Part shown: positions 39,816 through 47,699 of the stretch, in pieces
Layout: each line of letters begins with the position of its first letter
Position numbering within the stretch: the first letter of the stretch is position 1
Origin: an uncultured Eubacterium sp.
Lineage (GTDB): Bacteria; Bacillota_A; Clostridia; Lachnospirales; Lachnospiraceae
Assembly (NCBI GenBank): GCA_910589045.1
Contig: CAJUSH010000018.1
Coordinates: forward strand, 1-55,831
DNA: 55,831 nt
Direction: 5' to 3'
Position numbers and translations under genes: made by a program
The notes under the pieces: generated by a model
What the model saw: only the letters and a program-made list of their open reading frames with translations
Told to the model about the DNA's origin: nothing
Databases searched by the model: none

Positions 39816-41090
39816 TCACGCCGGCGCATCCTTTGGACTGCGCGTAACCAGCACCGTCTCGATCCGCTTCTTATCCATCGATAAAATCCGAAACTGCACG
39901 CCCTGTGCACCCTCAAAGCACTCTCCCTCCTCCGGGAAATGCTCTAAAAGCTCCAGCAGAAATCCGCCCAGCGTATCGGAATCCTCCGATTCATATTTCA
40001 CACCAACAAGGTCACAGAAATCGCCCAGGTTCATGGAGCCGCTCACGCGGTACTCCCTGCCCTCCTCCACAATCTCATAATCCTCTTTTTCGTCCATGTC
40101 ATACTCGTCACGGATCTCACCGACGATCTCCTCCAGCAGATCCTCCATCGTGATCAATCCTGCCGTCACGCCGTACTCATCCAGCACGACCGCCAGATTC
40201 ACCGCCTTTTCCTTCATCTCCATGAAAAGCTCATAGGTATTTTTATACTCGTAGGTAAAAAAAGGCTCCCGCATAAGCGCACGGATGGAAAGCTCCTCCC
40301 TGCTTCCCTCAAAGGCGAGCACATCCTTCATGTTCAGTATACCGATCACATTGTCCGTTGACTCCTCATACACCGGAAGCCGTGAATAATAGCTGTCCCG
40401 GTAAATAGCAAGAAGCTGCTCATAGGTACTGTCCACATCCACAAAGCACATGTCAATGCGCGGGATCATGACCTCCTTTGCCTTGTCATCTCCAAAGTCA
40501 AAGAGGTTGTGGATCATGTCGCGCTCCTTGTCCTCGATGACGCCGCTCTCCTGCCCCACGTCCACGATCGTGCGCAGCTCCTCCTCCGTCATGGCACGGA
40601 CCTCCTCGCCCGGACGCACGCCAACCAGACAGAGAAAATGCTGCGCCAGCCAGTTCACCACAAAAATAACCGGTGTGAGCACCGTCATCAGGCACTGTAT
40701 AATGCCGGAAAATTTGAGTGACAGCTTATCTGCCCGCAGCGTTGCGATGGTTTTCGGTGAGATCTCACCGAAGATTAGTATGAGAAGCGTCAAAATACCG
40801 GTGGCAACGCCCGCAGCCGTACTTCCGAACATCCGCGTCGCCAGCGTTGTTGCCAGTGAAGCGGATGAAAGGTTTACCACATTGTTTCCGATCAGAATCG
40901 CACTGAGCATCTTGCCGGAATTTTCCGTAATATCCAGTACGCGCTGTGCGCGCTTATCGCCCTCCTGCGCCAGGGTGCGCATGTAAATCCTGTTTGCCGT
41001 CGTAAAGGCGGTCTCTGCCGACGAAAAAAACGCCGACAGGCAAAGCAACACGATCAGTATCAATAGCTGGGCAATATCTGAGCCACTCAT
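39816..41090 (-). CDS. CNNM/CorC-type membrane protein with CBS domains
   Basis: The 424-residue hemolysin-like protein has an N-terminal transmembrane CNNM (DUF21) domain (helices at about 8-30, 60-85, 92-115, 130-155; motifs FFSSAETAFTTANR, GNNVVNLSSASLATTLATRMFG, EISPKTIA), two CBS domains (VMIPRIDMCFVD, YYSRLPVYEESTDNVIGILNMKD) and a C-terminal transporter-associated domain (YRVSGSMNLGDFCDLVGV). Relatives act in Mg2+ export. It has its own start 104 bp after the pilus operon ends. Confidence 0.93.
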   Translation of the reverse strand: MSGSDIAQLLILIVLLCLSAFFSSAETAFTTANRIYMRTLAQEGDKRAQRVLDITENSGKMLSAILIGNNVVNLSSASLATTLATRMFGSTAAGVATGILTLLILIFGEISPKTIATLRADKLSLKFSGIIQCLMTVLTPVIFVVNWLAQHFLCLVGVRPGEEVRAMTEEELRTIVDVGQESGVIEDKERDMIHNLFDFGDDKAKEVMIPRIDMCFVDVDSTYEQLLAIYRDSYYSRLPVYEESTDNVIGILNMKDVLAFEGSREELSIRALMREPFFTYEYKNTYELFMEMKEKAVNLAVVLDEYGVTAGLITMEDLLEEIVGEIRDEYDMDEKEDYEIVEEGREYRVSGSMNLGDFCDLVGVKYESEDSDTLGGFLLELLEHFPEEGECFEGAQGVQFRILSMDKKRIETVLVTRSPKDAPA

Positions 41091-41193
41091 AAAAGCCTCC
41101 TACTTATTATCATTCGCAGCAGACCGAAGCCCTCTGCTGCCGCAATCATTTCAAGCTTGCATTGGATTATCATATCATACATTTCAAATCGCT

Positions 41194-41808
41194 TCAATCC
41201 CTTTTATTTCCGCGGGCAGCGAAGGAAATATCCATAGTCACGCGGATATCGGACAGCTTCACTATACGGCTCCCTCCCAGCATCGCCCGCCCCGGTCCCG
41301 CCAGCGGCTCCCGGGGATCAAACACGGTCAGAAGCTGGGGGCCTGCCGGCGGCTGGTACCAGGGCTCGTGTGCAGCGTATGGCATGGCGATCTGCAGAAG
41401 CTGCGCCTCCCTCCTGCTTTGCTTCGCCTCATTCACCTGCGCCTCCATATCTTCAATGATCCAATCCAGCTCCTGTGCGGTGATATTCGCAGGATACTGG
41501 CGAAAGCAAAAGAGTGTCACCGCCTCCCTCGCATATAGCTTCGCCGCATCGTCCGTCAGATCAAAGGCGAGCGCAAGCAGGCGCTCAAACTGCTCCTGCA
41601 GCTGCAGCGTATCCACGGCAAGAGAACCGTCCTCATACGCCGTCTCCACAATATCCATCAGTGCATCCTCATCAATGCGGTCCATCTGCCGGTTGATGGC
41701 AGCCCCGCTGACGCGCTGTGCGATTAGGCTCTGAATATGCAGATCCCGTCCCAAAAACAGACACACAAACAGCGCTGCAAACAAGATACAAAAATCAGTA
41801 AGCTTCAT
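41194..41808 (-). CDS. Pilus-operon protein H, single N-terminal helix
   Basis: A 204-residue protein with one membrane helix at residues 5-20 (FCILFAALFVCLFLG) and an outside acidic, helical domain. No family recognised. It overlaps the preceding gene by 14 bp, with GGAGG about 10 bp before its ATG. The topology and position suggest a minor pilin or pseudopilin-like part, but no prepilin cleavage motif is visible. It is the last gene of the eight-gene cluster. Confidence 0.82.
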   Translation of the reverse strand: MKLTDFCILFAALFVCLFLGRDLHIQSLIAQRVSGAAINRQMDRIDEDALMDIVETAYEDGSLAVDTLQLQEQFERLLALAFDLTDDAAKLYAREAVTLFCFRQYPANITAQELDWIIEDMEAQVNEAKQSRREAQLLQIAMPYAAHEPWYQPPAGPQLLTVFDPREPLAGPGRAMLGGSRIVKLSDIRVTMDISFAARGNKRD

Positions 41809-42271
41809 ATTTTATAGTCCCTCCGTACTGTACGCTCACCGTCCGGTCCGGAATCATGGCAAACAGCGTAAAGCCTGCCTGTCGTCTCACAGTGATCCGA
41901 AAAAAATCGCCACGCGAGAGCAGATAATCTGCACCCGTCCCGACCTGCTCCCAGATCGTTTCCTCGTCATAAAAGGTCTCACAGCGCACATACGCATCCC
42001 GCTGCTCGTCATAGACATACTCCGGCTGCTCGTGCAGAAGCGATATCTCATACACCGCATTTTCGGCACAGAGCGCGGCGTAGAGGCTCCTGAGCATTTC
42101 ACCGCTCACCAGTCCGGTATTGCACACACTGTCCACAAAATGCGTGGCCTCGGTCAAAAGATAAAGCTGCTCCGCAGTCTTTGCCCGCTCGTTCATATAG
42201 ATGAGCGGCATCCCAAACATAATGGCCGCCGCCACAAAAAACGTACACACCCTTCCGAAAATATCATTCAT
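41795..42271 (-). CDS. Pilus-operon protein G, single N-terminal helix
   Basis: The start ATG of MNDIFGRV at 42271 lies inside the end of the preceding gene (8-bp overlap), giving 158 residues; the longer frame to 42325 overlaps more and has no ribosome site. It has one helix (CTFFVAAAIMFGMPLIYM) and an outside domain with two cysteines (VCNTGL, AALCAEN). A TadE/F-like or pseudopilin role is inferred from layout only. Confidence 0.8.
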   Translation of the reverse strand: MNDIFGRVCTFFVAAAIMFGMPLIYMNERAKTAEQLYLLTEATHFVDSVCNTGLVSGEMLRSLYAALCAENAVYEISLLHEQPEYVYDEQRDAYVRCETFYDEETIWEQVGTGADYLLSRGDFFRITVRRQAGFTLFAMIPDRTVSVQYGGTIKYEAY

Positions 42272-42428
42272 GCTCTGCCTCCCACAGCAGCTCCCCGGGC
42301 AGCAGGATATCCTGCTGCCCCGCAAACATCGCGTCCACGCTGCGTCCGGCCAAAAGCATCAGACTCACCGCCAGCGCAAACAGCGCCGCCGCTGCCGCCA
42401 TATGCAAGCCTTCCGTCACATGCTCCAT
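42264..42428 (-). CDS. Pilus-operon protein F, 54-residue single-helix peptide
   Basis: Reads MEHVTEGLHMAAAAALFALA and on to LLPGELLWEAEHE. One alanine-rich helix (residues 10-30) is followed by a short acidic tail. Its stop overlaps the start of protein G (ATGAATGA). The size and alanine-rich helix are pilin-like, but there is no cleavage motif. It is too short for routine ORF calling, so it may be overlooked elsewhere. Confidence 0.72.
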   Translation of the reverse strand: MEHVTEGLHMAAAAALFALAVSLMLLAGRSVDAMFAGQQDILLPGELLWEAEHE

Positions 42429-42464
42429 TTATTTCCCCTCCCGGCTTCGAATTTTGCCTTCCTC

Positions 42465-42914
42465 CTACTGCTGGACAAAGGAGAGTCCGGTAATCGTCCC
42501 GTTGGCATCCCGCACGACGGCGCCAAGGAATCGTCCCGTGGGATTGATGTAGTTGCTGTTCGTGGCAACCTGCGCACTCTTGTAGTCCAGCGCGGACGAG
42601 CCCTTCAGGCTCCCGTCCGCATCGTTAAACTGATAAATATAGTAGCTCGTGTTCTTCTTTGTCTGCACCTTGACGCCCAGCATCTCGTCTCCGAACTTGC
42701 GGATGACATTGATAACCTCACTGCCGGAAACCTCCGTATTCTCATACATCATTTTGGACGTGTCCGCAAATTCCGCCTGCAGCTCGTTGATCTGTCCCGT
42801 GCCGCTGCTTGCGGTATCGCTCGCCTCTCTTGCAATATAAAAGCCAAGGCTGATAATAATGCAGGTGATAATAATCCCCGCCGCCATCATCAGGCCCTTC
42901 AAACTGTTCTCCAA
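42465..42914 (-). CDS. Pilus-operon protein E, probable pilin-like protein
   Basis: A TTG start at 42914 has AAGGAG 7 bp upstream and gives MENSLKGLMMAAGIIITCI. This 149-residue protein has its helix at the extreme N-terminus (residues 6-26) and a mostly beta outside domain (YYIYQFNDADGS, NYINPTGRFLGAVVRD). The open frame extends to 42935 without a ribosome site. The short N-terminus leaves no room for a prepilin leader. It follows the TadB/C-like gene by 122 bp, which hold a weak 6-bp hairpin (42959-42986). Confidence 0.75.
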   Translation of the reverse strand: MENSLKGLMMAAGIIITCIIISLGFYIAREASDTASSGTGQINELQAEFADTSKMMYENTEVSGSEVINVIRKFGDEMLGVKVQTKKNTSYYIYQFNDADGSLKGSSALDYKSAQVATNSNYINPTGRFLGAVVRDANGTITGLSFVQQ

Positions 42915-43036
42915 AAAACCACTCCTTCCTCTCAATCATAGCTGCCAAAGGCCGGACGCGATGCCCCCCGGCTTTTGAAAGCATCGTGCCTTCACATGCG
43001 TGCTCCCAATCGCTATACCATTTTGGAAGCGGCACA

Positions 43037-44461
43037 TCAGTACGAGCCAAGCTGCGTCAGTCCCTCCAGCACGAAGGGCACGATCATCCACAGCGCCAGC
43101 ACCGCTACAAAGGGAAGAAACGCAATGACCCTTGCAAGCGCTGCCTTCTCCCGCTGCGCGGCCTCCTCCTTTTTCCTGTACTGCTCCATGTCATAGGCGC
43201 GCTCGCCCTCTATGTCGTAAAACGCCTGCGCCACCGGAATCTCGTCACAGGCAATCAGCGCGTCCACCAGCTTTTTTACCGCCTCGCAGCCAAGCTCCTC
43301 CTTCAGCCTTTCAAGCGCCTCCCGCCTGTGGTATGAAAAATCGTCCACCGCCCGCTGAAACGCCTTGGAAAATACCAGGGAAAAGCACTCCATCCAGCGC
43401 AAAATCTCCTCCACCGTGATCTGCCTGTAGTTCATGACAATCAAAATCAGCGTTTCAAAGCGCATCGTCTCCTCCATCTTCCGGCACTCCACACGCGCCT
43501 GCAAAATAATGACCCACGCATCCGGCAGGACATAGCCCGCGAATGCGCAAAGGGGCACTGCCGCAAGAAGCGTTCCTTTCGCACAGGAACCGCCAAACAA
43601 CAGGCTTCCGCCCGCAAGCAGACCAAAAAGCAGCACCAGCCCCGCCGCGGCCAGAAGCTTTTTCACAAGAAACTCCCGAATATTCCCGAAGCCCTGCAGC
43701 ACCTTGAGCACCTCGTTCTTTTTCAAATAGCGGCTGTAATGGCGCGCAATATGCCGATCGATCAGCGCCCGCACGGCAGGCAGCGACAAAAGCCGCTTCT
43801 CAAGCGCATCCCCGCCCACGCCCGGGGCGCTCGGGTACTGCAGCTCCTGCACAAAAAATGCACAGAGCAGCGTCAGGAAAAAGCAGACCGTCAAAATCGT
43901 AAAGCCATATGTGCCGCTGTAATAACGGTTCAGACCCTCGCTGATCGAACGGCTCCACCAGCGGATCGGAAGCGTAAAGAAAAACGGAACGAAGCAAAGA
44001 GCCGTAAGCCCCAGAAAGGCGTAATGCCCCTCCTGCCTGCGCAGAAGCTCGATGCGCACCTCCTCCTTGATATAGCGGATGTTGTGTGCAAACAGGGAAA
44101 TCCCCCGAAGCTGCATATCCCCGAATGCCCGTATCGTCCGGCAAAGCACAAACAGCAGTACAAAATAGGCGTTCTTTGCATCCCGCGCATAGCGGCCTGC
44201 CTCCTCGGAAAACGCATCCGCCCCGAGCTCCTGCATAAGTCCCATGACCTCGTGCTGCAGACTGCCCTCGCAGCCCGCTGCGCTCCTTTCAAGTGCCTCC
44301 GATAAATCCTGACAGCGCCCGTACTGCTCCAGAAGCCGCCCGAAAAACTGCTCCTGTCCGGCAAGCAGCTTTTCCTCCGACTTCCGCTCCCGCCGCCTTT
44401 GCACAATCAAAAGCCACAGCAGGGCAGCGACAAGATTCAGTCCTGCATTAAATATCAGCAA
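43037..44461 (-). CDS. TadB/TadC-like inner-membrane platform protein, possibly fused
   Basis: The 474-residue protein has six predicted membrane helices (about 2-20, 150-170, 183-206, 268-290, 295-320, 443-468) with two helical cytoplasmic domains, the layout of TadB followed by TadC, the F-type platform proteins of Tad pili. The central EVLKVLQGFGNIREFLVKKL and C-terminal EELGCEAVKKLVDALIACDEIPV regions look like the T2SSF-type helical domains. The start is TTG, 14 bp inside cpaF-like, with AAAAGGAGG 9 bp upstream. Family assignment is by architecture and neighbours. Confidence 0.78.
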   Translation of the reverse strand: MLIFNAGLNLVAALLWLLIVQRRRERKSEEKLLAGQEQFFGRLLEQYGRCQDLSEALERSAAGCEGSLQHEVMGLMQELGADAFSEEAGRYARDAKNAYFVLLFVLCRTIRAFGDMQLRGISLFAHNIRYIKEEVRIELLRRQEGHYAFLGLTALCFVPFFFTLPIRWWSRSISEGLNRYYSGTYGFTILTVCFFLTLLCAFFVQELQYPSAPGVGGDALEKRLLSLPAVRALIDRHIARHYSRYLKKNEVLKVLQGFGNIREFLVKKLLAAAGLVLLFGLLAGGSLLFGGSCAKGTLLAAVPLCAFAGYVLPDAWVIILQARVECRKMEETMRFETLILIVMNYRQITVEEILRWMECFSLVFSKAFQRAVDDFSYHRREALERLKEELGCEAVKKLVDALIACDEIPVAQAFYDIEGERAYDMEQYRKKEEAAQREKAALARVIAFLPFVAVLALWMIVPFVLEGLTQLGSY

Positions 44462-46043
44462 CGCGAAACGCCTCCTTTTCCTGCGCGCTCATCCAGCGCT
44501 CCATATCCCTCCGGGTCGCAAGCGGCAGACGATTTTTTCTTTCGTAAACGCCGTCCTCGCACACGATCAGATCCAGCAGCTCATAGCCCTCCGGCGCCCG
44601 CGGATTCTCACAGATCTGTGTGATGCGCTCGATATAGCGTCTGCCCTCGCGGTCCAAATGCAGGTGTACGTCAAAATTGACAACATTCACCACCTGCTCG
44701 GCGGCGACCCGCTCGCTCGAAAAGCTGCCCTCCTTTAAGAGCGCATTGCGCAGCGACAGAATCAGCGCCCGGGTCGTCTTCGCATGGTGGGTAAACAGTG
44801 TAAAGAGCGAGCCGGTCTGACCGCTCTCCACCATCCACGCCGCCACACGGGCCGAGGCGACCTCACCGATGATGCTCACTGCCCCGTCCGTCTTTTTCTG
44901 CAGCTCCAAGCCTTCCCAGCCGCCGATGCTCTCCGTCTCCCGGAAGGTCACGATATTGCGCGCGGGATACCAGCGCCGCAGATGGAGCTCAAAGGCAAGC
45001 TCCAGCACACGCAGCGTGTACTCCGGCGGAATGCTCTCGACCAGGGCCATGAGCAGTGTCGTCTTGCCGCAGCCCTGCATGCCGGTGATCCCGACGACCC
45101 GGCAGCCCTTTACGAGCCACTGCAGAAGCTCCAGCGCCGCAGCTGCCCCCGGCTGCTTAAACAGGGCAGAAAGCTCACGTTTTCCGCCTGCACCGAGCTT
45201 CCGCACGAAAAACATCCAGCTCTCCGCAAAATCCGGACGCGCCACCACAACGCGGGAATGGTCCGCCATCTCATGTACGATATACCCCCTCGCCCGCGAA
45301 AGCTCCCCGGGCTGCTCAAAACGGCAGACATTGCGGCAGATGCGCTCCAGCTCCCTCTGTGACCGGAAATCCAGAAACTCCAGATGCACGCTGCGCCCCT
45401 CATAAAACATCCACACGCTGTGATAATCACCGGGCGGTCCCGACACGCCGCCGGAGACGCCGTCGATATTCATGTCCCGCAGCTCGTCAATGATCCCGAG
45501 CCCCTTATAGGCACTGTATATTTTCCATGTTAAAAGCTCCAGCTTTTCCACAAAGGAGAGTGCCCGCCCCCGTCTGGCATAGACCTCCAGTATCTCTGCC
45601 TCACGGATGCGTCCCTCACCCCGCAGCAGGCCGTTTTCCTCCACGAGAAAATGCATGGCATCCTTCCCGTGCTTTTTTCTGTAAATATAGAGCAGGCGGT
45701 CAAAGAGAAATTCCGCATTTTTCTGCTCACGCTCCCTGAAATAGAACACCTCGCCCATATTCTGCTCCGTCAGAGAAAAAAGCTTCAGCAGGCTTTCCTG
45801 CAAAAATTCAAGCACATAGGCCTTTGCCTCATCATCCCCTACCCCGCAGCGGGCCAGATTTTCCCGCAGCTCCCTTTTCTGCCGTGCAAGGCGATTCAGC
45901 TGCGTCTCATTCAGGTTCATCTCATAGAGATTTTCCCGCAAAATGCGGTTGACGTGCTCCCCGGTGCGGCGCACCATCGCTTCCAGGCCAAGCGCATCCT
46001 CCTCGTCCCTCCAGCGTACATATCCCTCACGCTCTTTAACCAT
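44448..46043 (-). CDS. CpaF/TadA-like type II/IV secretion ATPase
   Basis: This cytoplasmic ATPase should power pilus or pseudopilus assembly. The 531 residues have a long N-terminal helical domain and a C-terminal ATPase with Walker A GMQGCGKTT at 321-329 and a Walker B-like AVSIIGEV near 388-395. The usual IVGEVRGGEA is here IIGEVASARVAA, and the His-box is THHAKTT rather than TIHANSP, so it is a divergent member. The ATG at 46043 overlaps the previous gene by 8 bp; GGAGG lies 9 bp upstream. Confidence 0.85.
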   Translation of the reverse strand: MVKEREGYVRWRDEEDALGLEAMVRRTGEHVNRILRENLYEMNLNETQLNRLARQKRELRENLARCGVGDDEAKAYVLEFLQESLLKLFSLTEQNMGEVFYFREREQKNAEFLFDRLLYIYRKKHGKDAMHFLVEENGLLRGEGRIREAEILEVYARRGRALSFVEKLELLTWKIYSAYKGLGIIDELRDMNIDGVSGGVSGPPGDYHSVWMFYEGRSVHLEFLDFRSQRELERICRNVCRFEQPGELSRARGYIVHEMADHSRVVVARPDFAESWMFFVRKLGAGGKRELSALFKQPGAAAALELLQWLVKGCRVVGITGMQGCGKTTLLMALVESIPPEYTLRVLELAFELHLRRWYPARNIVTFRETESIGGWEGLELQKKTDGAVSIIGEVASARVAAWMVESGQTGSLFTLFTHHAKTTRALILSLRNALLKEGSFSSERVAAEQVVNVVNFDVHLHLDREGRRYIERITQICENPRAPEGYELLDLIVCEDGVYERKNRLPLATRRDMERWMSAQEKEAFRVADI

Positions 46044-46836
46044 CCCTGCCCGCCTCCACGATCAGCCGCACGGACCTGCCAAGCTCCCTGGCAAACTGCT
46101 CCTCCCGCTGTCCGCAGCGCCCCCGGAAGCTCTTTTTCAGAAACGGCTCCAGACGTCCGCGCGCACACGCCTGTGCGAACAGCGGGTTTGCCGGCAAAAG
46201 ACACATCTGCTCCTCTTTCGTGCGGTAAATGCGCCGCAGATTCGCGGCATTGTACACCTGCTCGTCGTCGTAATTTGCCAGAAGGTACACCAATTTCCCG
46301 CTGCAGCGGAAGGGGCTGGCAAAAAACTCCTCCAGCTCCTTTTGACCGCCGGCAAAATTCACAACGACCATATCCGCCGTCTGCGTCAGCTCATCCTCCA
46401 GCACCTTCCTTCCGTGTCCGACATCGATAAAGAGCAGATCGGCATATTTTTCCATGCGAAATGCCACCCGCCGCTGCAGCGCAAGCGACTGGCGGGGATA
46501 CAGCTCCGGCTTTTCCCGCATGCCGCAGGGCAGACAGAACAGACGGTAATCAAAGCAGGGCAGCAGGCTTTCCCGGATACAGCTCCAGTCCAGTCTGTTA
46601 TGCTGCTCCTGTCGGATCAGGTAGTCCATTCCCTCAAGGACATAATAGGTGCTCTCCTCCTGAAATGCCGGACGTCTTTCCCACGGTGAAAAAAGCAGCT
46701 CCAGATCCCCTCCGCCGGATTTCAGCTGCATGCAGAAAGTACGGCCGCCCTTTTGGAGTGCGTAAAAGCCCGCCACCGCCGCCATGCTGCTGGTCGCTCC
46801 GCATTCGCTGCTCGCGCCCCAGAAAACGATCCTCAT
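46036..46836 (-). CDS. TadZ-like ParA/MinD-fold NTPase lacking the Walker lysine (second)
   Basis: The 266-residue protein begins MRIVFWGASSECGATSSMAA: the ParA-type loop is recognisable but the GKT/S lysine is replaced by GATS, the atypical Walker A seen in TadZ. Further MinD-like motifs are YADLLFIDVGHG and TADMVVVNFAG. The ATG at 46836 overlaps the preceding stop (ATGA), with GGGGGAG upstream; the open frame also has a GTG two codons earlier. TadZ proteins place the Tad machine at the cell pole. Confidence 0.78.
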   Translation of the reverse strand: MRIVFWGASSECGATSSMAAVAGFYALQKGGRTFCMQLKSGGGDLELLFSPWERRPAFQEESTYYVLEGMDYLIRQEQHNRLDWSCIRESLLPCFDYRLFCLPCGMREKPELYPRQSLALQRRVAFRMEKYADLLFIDVGHGRKVLEDELTQTADMVVVNFAGGQKELEEFFASPFRCSGKLVYLLANYDDEQVYNAANLRRIYRTKEEQMCLLPANPLFAQACARGRLEPFLKKSFRGRCGQREEQFARELGRSVRLIVEAGRDG

Positions 46837-47492
46837 GCGCACTCCCCCTTCCTGGCGCGCTTAAAGCTGCGCCAGATGACCGAGGATTCGCAGCAGGAGA
46901 GCGCCCGGCAGATTGCCACCAGCATTTTTTCAAAGGGCATCGAGATGCGCCCGAAGCTGTGATAGCCCTGATACTGCATCGCCAGACGGCAGGAAATGTC
47001 CTCCTCGCAAAGCGGCAGCACGTAGGAATCCACCACAAAGCAGTTTTCCTCCTGCAGCATCGCAAATACCCGGCGCGCACTCACCGCCTCCGGACAGACG
47101 TCGCGCAAAATGACGTTCATCGGCAGCGCCGCACGCTTCATCAGATCCCGGTAGCGGGATACCTGCGCGACGGCGCAGTCCATCACCAGATAAATCTCCT
47201 GGCAGACGCGCAGCGCCTCGTCGGAGGGCCAGACCCCCAGATCCACGAGCAGGTAATCGCACGCCTTCTCCAGCCAGCGCTCCGGCGGCACAAGCCATTC
47301 ATAATCAATTTTTTTGTAGGTGATCGTTAGCAGCTCCTCCGCCGGGGAGGGGATGCAGTAATGCATCGCCTGCTCATAGGAATTGTCCACTACACAGACA
47401 CGGTGCCCCATGTTCTGCAAAATAGAAGCAACATAAATACAAATGTCCGTCTGGCATGCGCCAAACAAACCGATGATTTTCTTTTCAGACAA
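46833..47492 (-). CDS. TadZ/CpaE-like NTPase-fold protein with degenerate P-loop (first)
   Basis: The first gene of the pilus operon. A TTG start at 47492 with GGAGG 7 bp upstream gives a 219-residue protein beginning LSEKKIIGLFGACQTDICIY (initial Leu read as Met). The loop GACQTD has no lysine, so nucleotide binding is doubtful. The remaining MinD-like parts are RVCVVDNSYEQ, CDYLLVDLGVWPSDE and EIYLVMDCAVAQV. The open frame extends to 47666 but its upstream part covers the promoter and leader. Two successive TadZ-like genes are unusual. Confidence 0.75.
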   Translation of the reverse strand: MSEKKIIGLFGACQTDICIYVASILQNMGHRVCVVDNSYEQAMHYCIPSPAEELLTITYKKIDYEWLVPPERWLEKACDYLLVDLGVWPSDEALRVCQEIYLVMDCAVAQVSRYRDLMKRAALPMNVILRDVCPEAVSARRVFAMLQEENCFVVDSYVLPLCEEDISCRLAMQYQGYHSFGRISMPFEKMLVAICRALSCCESSVIWRSFKRARKGECA

Positions 47493-47528
47493 TCGAATAC
47501 CTCCGTAGTACGGTTGTCTTACTGTGGG

Positions 47529-47576
47529 AAAAATTTGCCGAACGGCAATCGTCGGGCTCTGCCGGGATCCGGCAGA
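47529..47576 (-). promoter_or_regulatory. Two hairpins in the pilus-operon leader, possible attenuator
   Basis: Upstream hairpin: TCTGCCGG/CCGGCAGA with loop ATC (47558-47576). Downstream hairpin: TTGCCG/CGGCAA (47535-47548), followed on the minus strand by TTTTT (47529-47533). The second is terminator-like though short, 37 bp before the first start codon, so partial termination in the leader is possible. Confidence 0.45.
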
Positions 47577-47593
47577 AGCCTGCATCATATACG

Positions 47594-47637
47594 AAAAAAA
47601 GATATGCTGATTATAGCATATCTTTTTTGTTTGTAAA
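47594..47637 (-). promoter_or_regulatory. Pilus-operon promoter inside the metF terminator palindrome
   Basis: A palindrome with arms GATATGCT (47601-47608) and AGCATATC (47615-47622), extended by A7 and T6 tails, is an excellent terminator for metF on the minus strand. The loop and the inner arm together contain -10 TATAAT (47610-47615), with -35 TTTACA (47632-47637) at a 16-bp spacing, so transcription of the pilus operon would start within the palindrome. Confidence 0.75.
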
Positions 47638-47699
47638 GGGATTTTATAAAAATTTAAGATTTGCAAAAGCTATCGCAAGTATAAAGACCGCTCAAAAAA

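Noticed and set aside
42742..43050. A 102-codon minus-strand frame bridging the TadB/C-like and pilin-like genes
   Set aside because: Its second half is a shifted reading of the pilin-like gene, and no ribosome site or family signal supports it.
47529..47576. A c-di-GMP or other known riboswitch in the pilus leader
   Set aside because: The leader is too short and lacks the conserved loops of any riboswitch I know.
47493..47666. N-terminal extension of the first TadZ-like protein
   Set aside because: This part covers the promoter, the palindrome and the leader hairpins; a TTG with a good ribosome site lies at 47492.
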